Part shown: positions 62,289 to 64,000 of the stretch, piece after piece
Layout: every line of letters begins with the position of its first letter
Position numbering within the stretch: the first letter of the stretch is position 1
DNA from: Branchiostoma floridae
Lineage: Eukaryota; Chordata; Leptocardii; Amphioxiformes; Branchiostomatidae
NCBI RefSeq assembly: GCF_000003815.2
Contig: NC_049980.1
Coordinates: forward strand, 19,317,994-19,381,993
Direction of reading: 5' to 3'
DNA: 64,000 nucleotides
The notes under the pieces: generated by a model
The model's input: only the letters and a program-made list of their open reading frames with translations
The model's database searches: none
What the model was told of the DNA's origin: nothing
Made by a program: the position numbers and the translations under genes

Positions 62289-64000
62289 TGCTGTACCCTT
62301 CTCTTTTGACAACTTTTCCCGTTTGTTGCAAACGAGTTCTTTACCACACTATAGGGAGCCATAAAGTCATTTCTGTAATCATTGATACACAAAGGAAGCC
62401 GTAAACAGCATGGGAGTGTATAAATCACCATCCTTTGAGGTCCCAGGGATGGTAAACTCAAACTGCTACCAGGCTAATACTGGACAACCTACTAACGCAC
62501 CATCACTATAGCATTGTTTAGCGTTCACCGGTGTTTTGACGTGTGTATGTTTAGTAAGGGTAGCCGGGTTGACACAAAGCTGTTGCACGCGGTCTATTGT
62601 TTAACAGAAATATAAAAGGCTGTGATGGCTACCATTAGAAAAAACACCTGGTTGGTTCCCTTGCATATTTCTATCGGTTTACAATGTGGAGCTATCATTC
62701 ACGTTTCTTAAGGGCCCCATTGTCGAACCAATTTCCTAATCAACCCAGATATAAATACCTCAAAGCACTATGCAGATATCCAGAAGAAAGCCCACATTGT
62801 GTGTGAAATAACTTTTTAATTTTACCACCCTGGAACTGACTCAGACTTGTTTGACATCGTTCTTGATTCATACACAAGATCGCATAAGGCTACATCGATT
62901 TTATTTCTTGGTTCTAAGTTTTTTACTTTAAAAGAATGGAGACGGCAGGCAAAATAAATCAACCATCTTGTGGTGATCCAAATGTCACCATGTGCAGAGT
63001 AACCACGATGTTAACATACCAGGCTGGTTAATGTTCAAACAATGAAAACTGTAACTGTGATGGACTTTCTTCAACTGTTGGTGCCAAAAGTATGAGCATA
63101 TCGAGGGTGATTCCTTTTATTGTGTCATGAATGAAAGTTATAATTTCAAGAAGCATATATCCATACACAAAATAAAGCGCTTTAATACCAATAAGCTTAC
63201 TATCAGTCCTCTGATCCTTATCAAGTTGAAATGATCCAGACCGAAAGTGTGACGTCAGCAAAGGGTCAAAGGTGCTTTGCAGTTGAGGGGCCCTGATGTA
63301 AATGGCCTCTTTCACTCCCCTAAGAAAGTAATCCCGTTCGGAATCAGAGCCCACCAACCTTCCCTCAACCGAGGCCGATACTGACTGCCAAGCTTCTTTG
63401 ACCCTTTGCTGACATCACACTTCCAGTCTAGATGTGTAACTTAGGCTTTGGTCATTTCAACTTGATATTAAGGATAAGAGGACTGATCGCAAGTTCCTTT
63501 ACAGATATATGGTTCTTAAAATTGTAACATAATGTTGACTACCGTCACATATGAACTTATATTCAAGTATGATTGAAACAGATTAATTTTTTTTTTCAAA
63601 TTAGAATAAATGATCCAAGAACGGAGAACCAAGAAATTTACTTGGTATGGGCTAACAAAAGAAAAGTATGGAACTTCAAACATTTTACAACTTTATTTCG
63701 GATTCAATTCCTTATTCAAAAATACTACATTCTACAAAGGCACAAATTACAAAATATACAGAATGTACATGTATATGCATGCAAAATTTGCCCTGAAAAA
63801 TCTTAAAATGTTGAATTGGCAGGCACTGGATGTTGTTGCAACATTGCACTTTGACTCAATATCACATTCTGAAATCTGTACTTATCATAAATATGTGCGT
63901 ATTGACACGTCATATGTTATTTGAAATTTAAACATTTCGTTATCCCTATACAAAGACAAGACAAAATTGTTTGCTAAACTTCACTTCCAGTCTCTGATTG
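62289..64000. other. Right end: GPCR promoter and repeat-derived DNA
   Basis: The GPCR promoter should lie just right of 62288. No other gene seen. The 63.0-63.5 kb part is a retroelement-like inverted duplication. The last 500 bp are AT-rich, with two overlapping plus-strand frames that resemble nothing I know. Confidence 0.5.
63204..63487. repeat. Inverted duplication with arms of about 80-100 bp
   Basis: The left arm (63204-63282) and right arm (about 63385-63487) are diverged reverse complements; both contain GTCAGCAAAGGGTCAAAG (one change) and CAAGTTGAAATGA. The right arm has about 20 extra bases. Between them the minus strand reads RGVKEAIYIRAPQL, resembling a short conserved piece (VKEAIxIR) seen at the C-terminus of some reverse-transcriptase proteins. 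Confidence 0.65.

Noticed and set aside
1-64000. CRISPR array, rRNA genes, bacterial operons
   Set aside because: None found; the gene structure is animal throughout.

Overview
The window looks like nuclear DNA from an invertebrate chordate, most probably an amphioxus (Branchiostoma). The genes are rich in short introns with GT-AG borders. The gene set is animal (MSH3, SERINC, an ASB SOCS-box protein, a TRIM protein, a somatomedin-B/Methuselah-like GPCR). Introns and spacers are full of small transposon remnants. There are no bacterial-type operons, CRISPR arrays, rRNA genes or convincing tRNA genes. The species call is an inference from gene content and style, not from a database match. Three runs of N (4410-4751, 49263-49381, 52444-52835) are assembly gaps.

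Layout, left to right. 1-4409: no recognisable gene, repeat-rich. 4752-8356 (minus): a TRIM-type RING / B-box1 / B-box2 / coiled-coil gene, whose next phase-compatible exon is a Cys/His-rich, NF-X1-like segment running up to an assembly gap. 8.4-14.1 kb: spacer with a 38-bp minisatellite and a short inverted-repeat element. 14171-16513 (minus): a complete four-exon ASB gene (326 aa, ankyrin repeats plus SOCS box). 16.5-23.6 kb: spacer with a 656-bp inverted-repeat transposon flanked by a perfect 9-bp duplication. 23613-25803 (plus): a complete five-exon gene for a 188-aa secreted-N-terminus, Cys-rich, single-pass membrane protein with PY motifs (WBP1/VOPP1/TMEM92-like). 27766-45404 (minus): MSH3, 25 coding exons, 1628 aa. 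46203-55117 (plus): a SERINC gene, head-to-head with MSH3, with two alternative terminal coding exons. 55.1-58.4 kb: no gene seen. 58391-62288 (minus): a complete four-exon 819-aa GPCR with somatomedin-B domains. 62.3-64 kb: repeat-derived.

I built the gene models by hand, finding splice sites and checking that reading phase closes across every junction. MSH3 (4887 nt), the GPCR (2460 nt), the ASB gene (981 nt) and the PY-motif gene (567 nt) all close exactly from ATG to stop. SERINC lacks part of one exon and at least one whole exon because of two gaps. The TRIM model is incomplete at its 3' end.

The genes do not form one pathway. The most notable observations are the duplicated last exon of SERINC, a fully resolved AT-AC (U12-type) intron and a GC-AG intron in MSH3, a roughly 280-residue Gln/Pro/Glu/His repeat tail on MSH3, a possible TRIM/NF-X1-like combination, and several transposons with clear target-site duplications. 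I do not see evidence for a wholly new multi-gene system.
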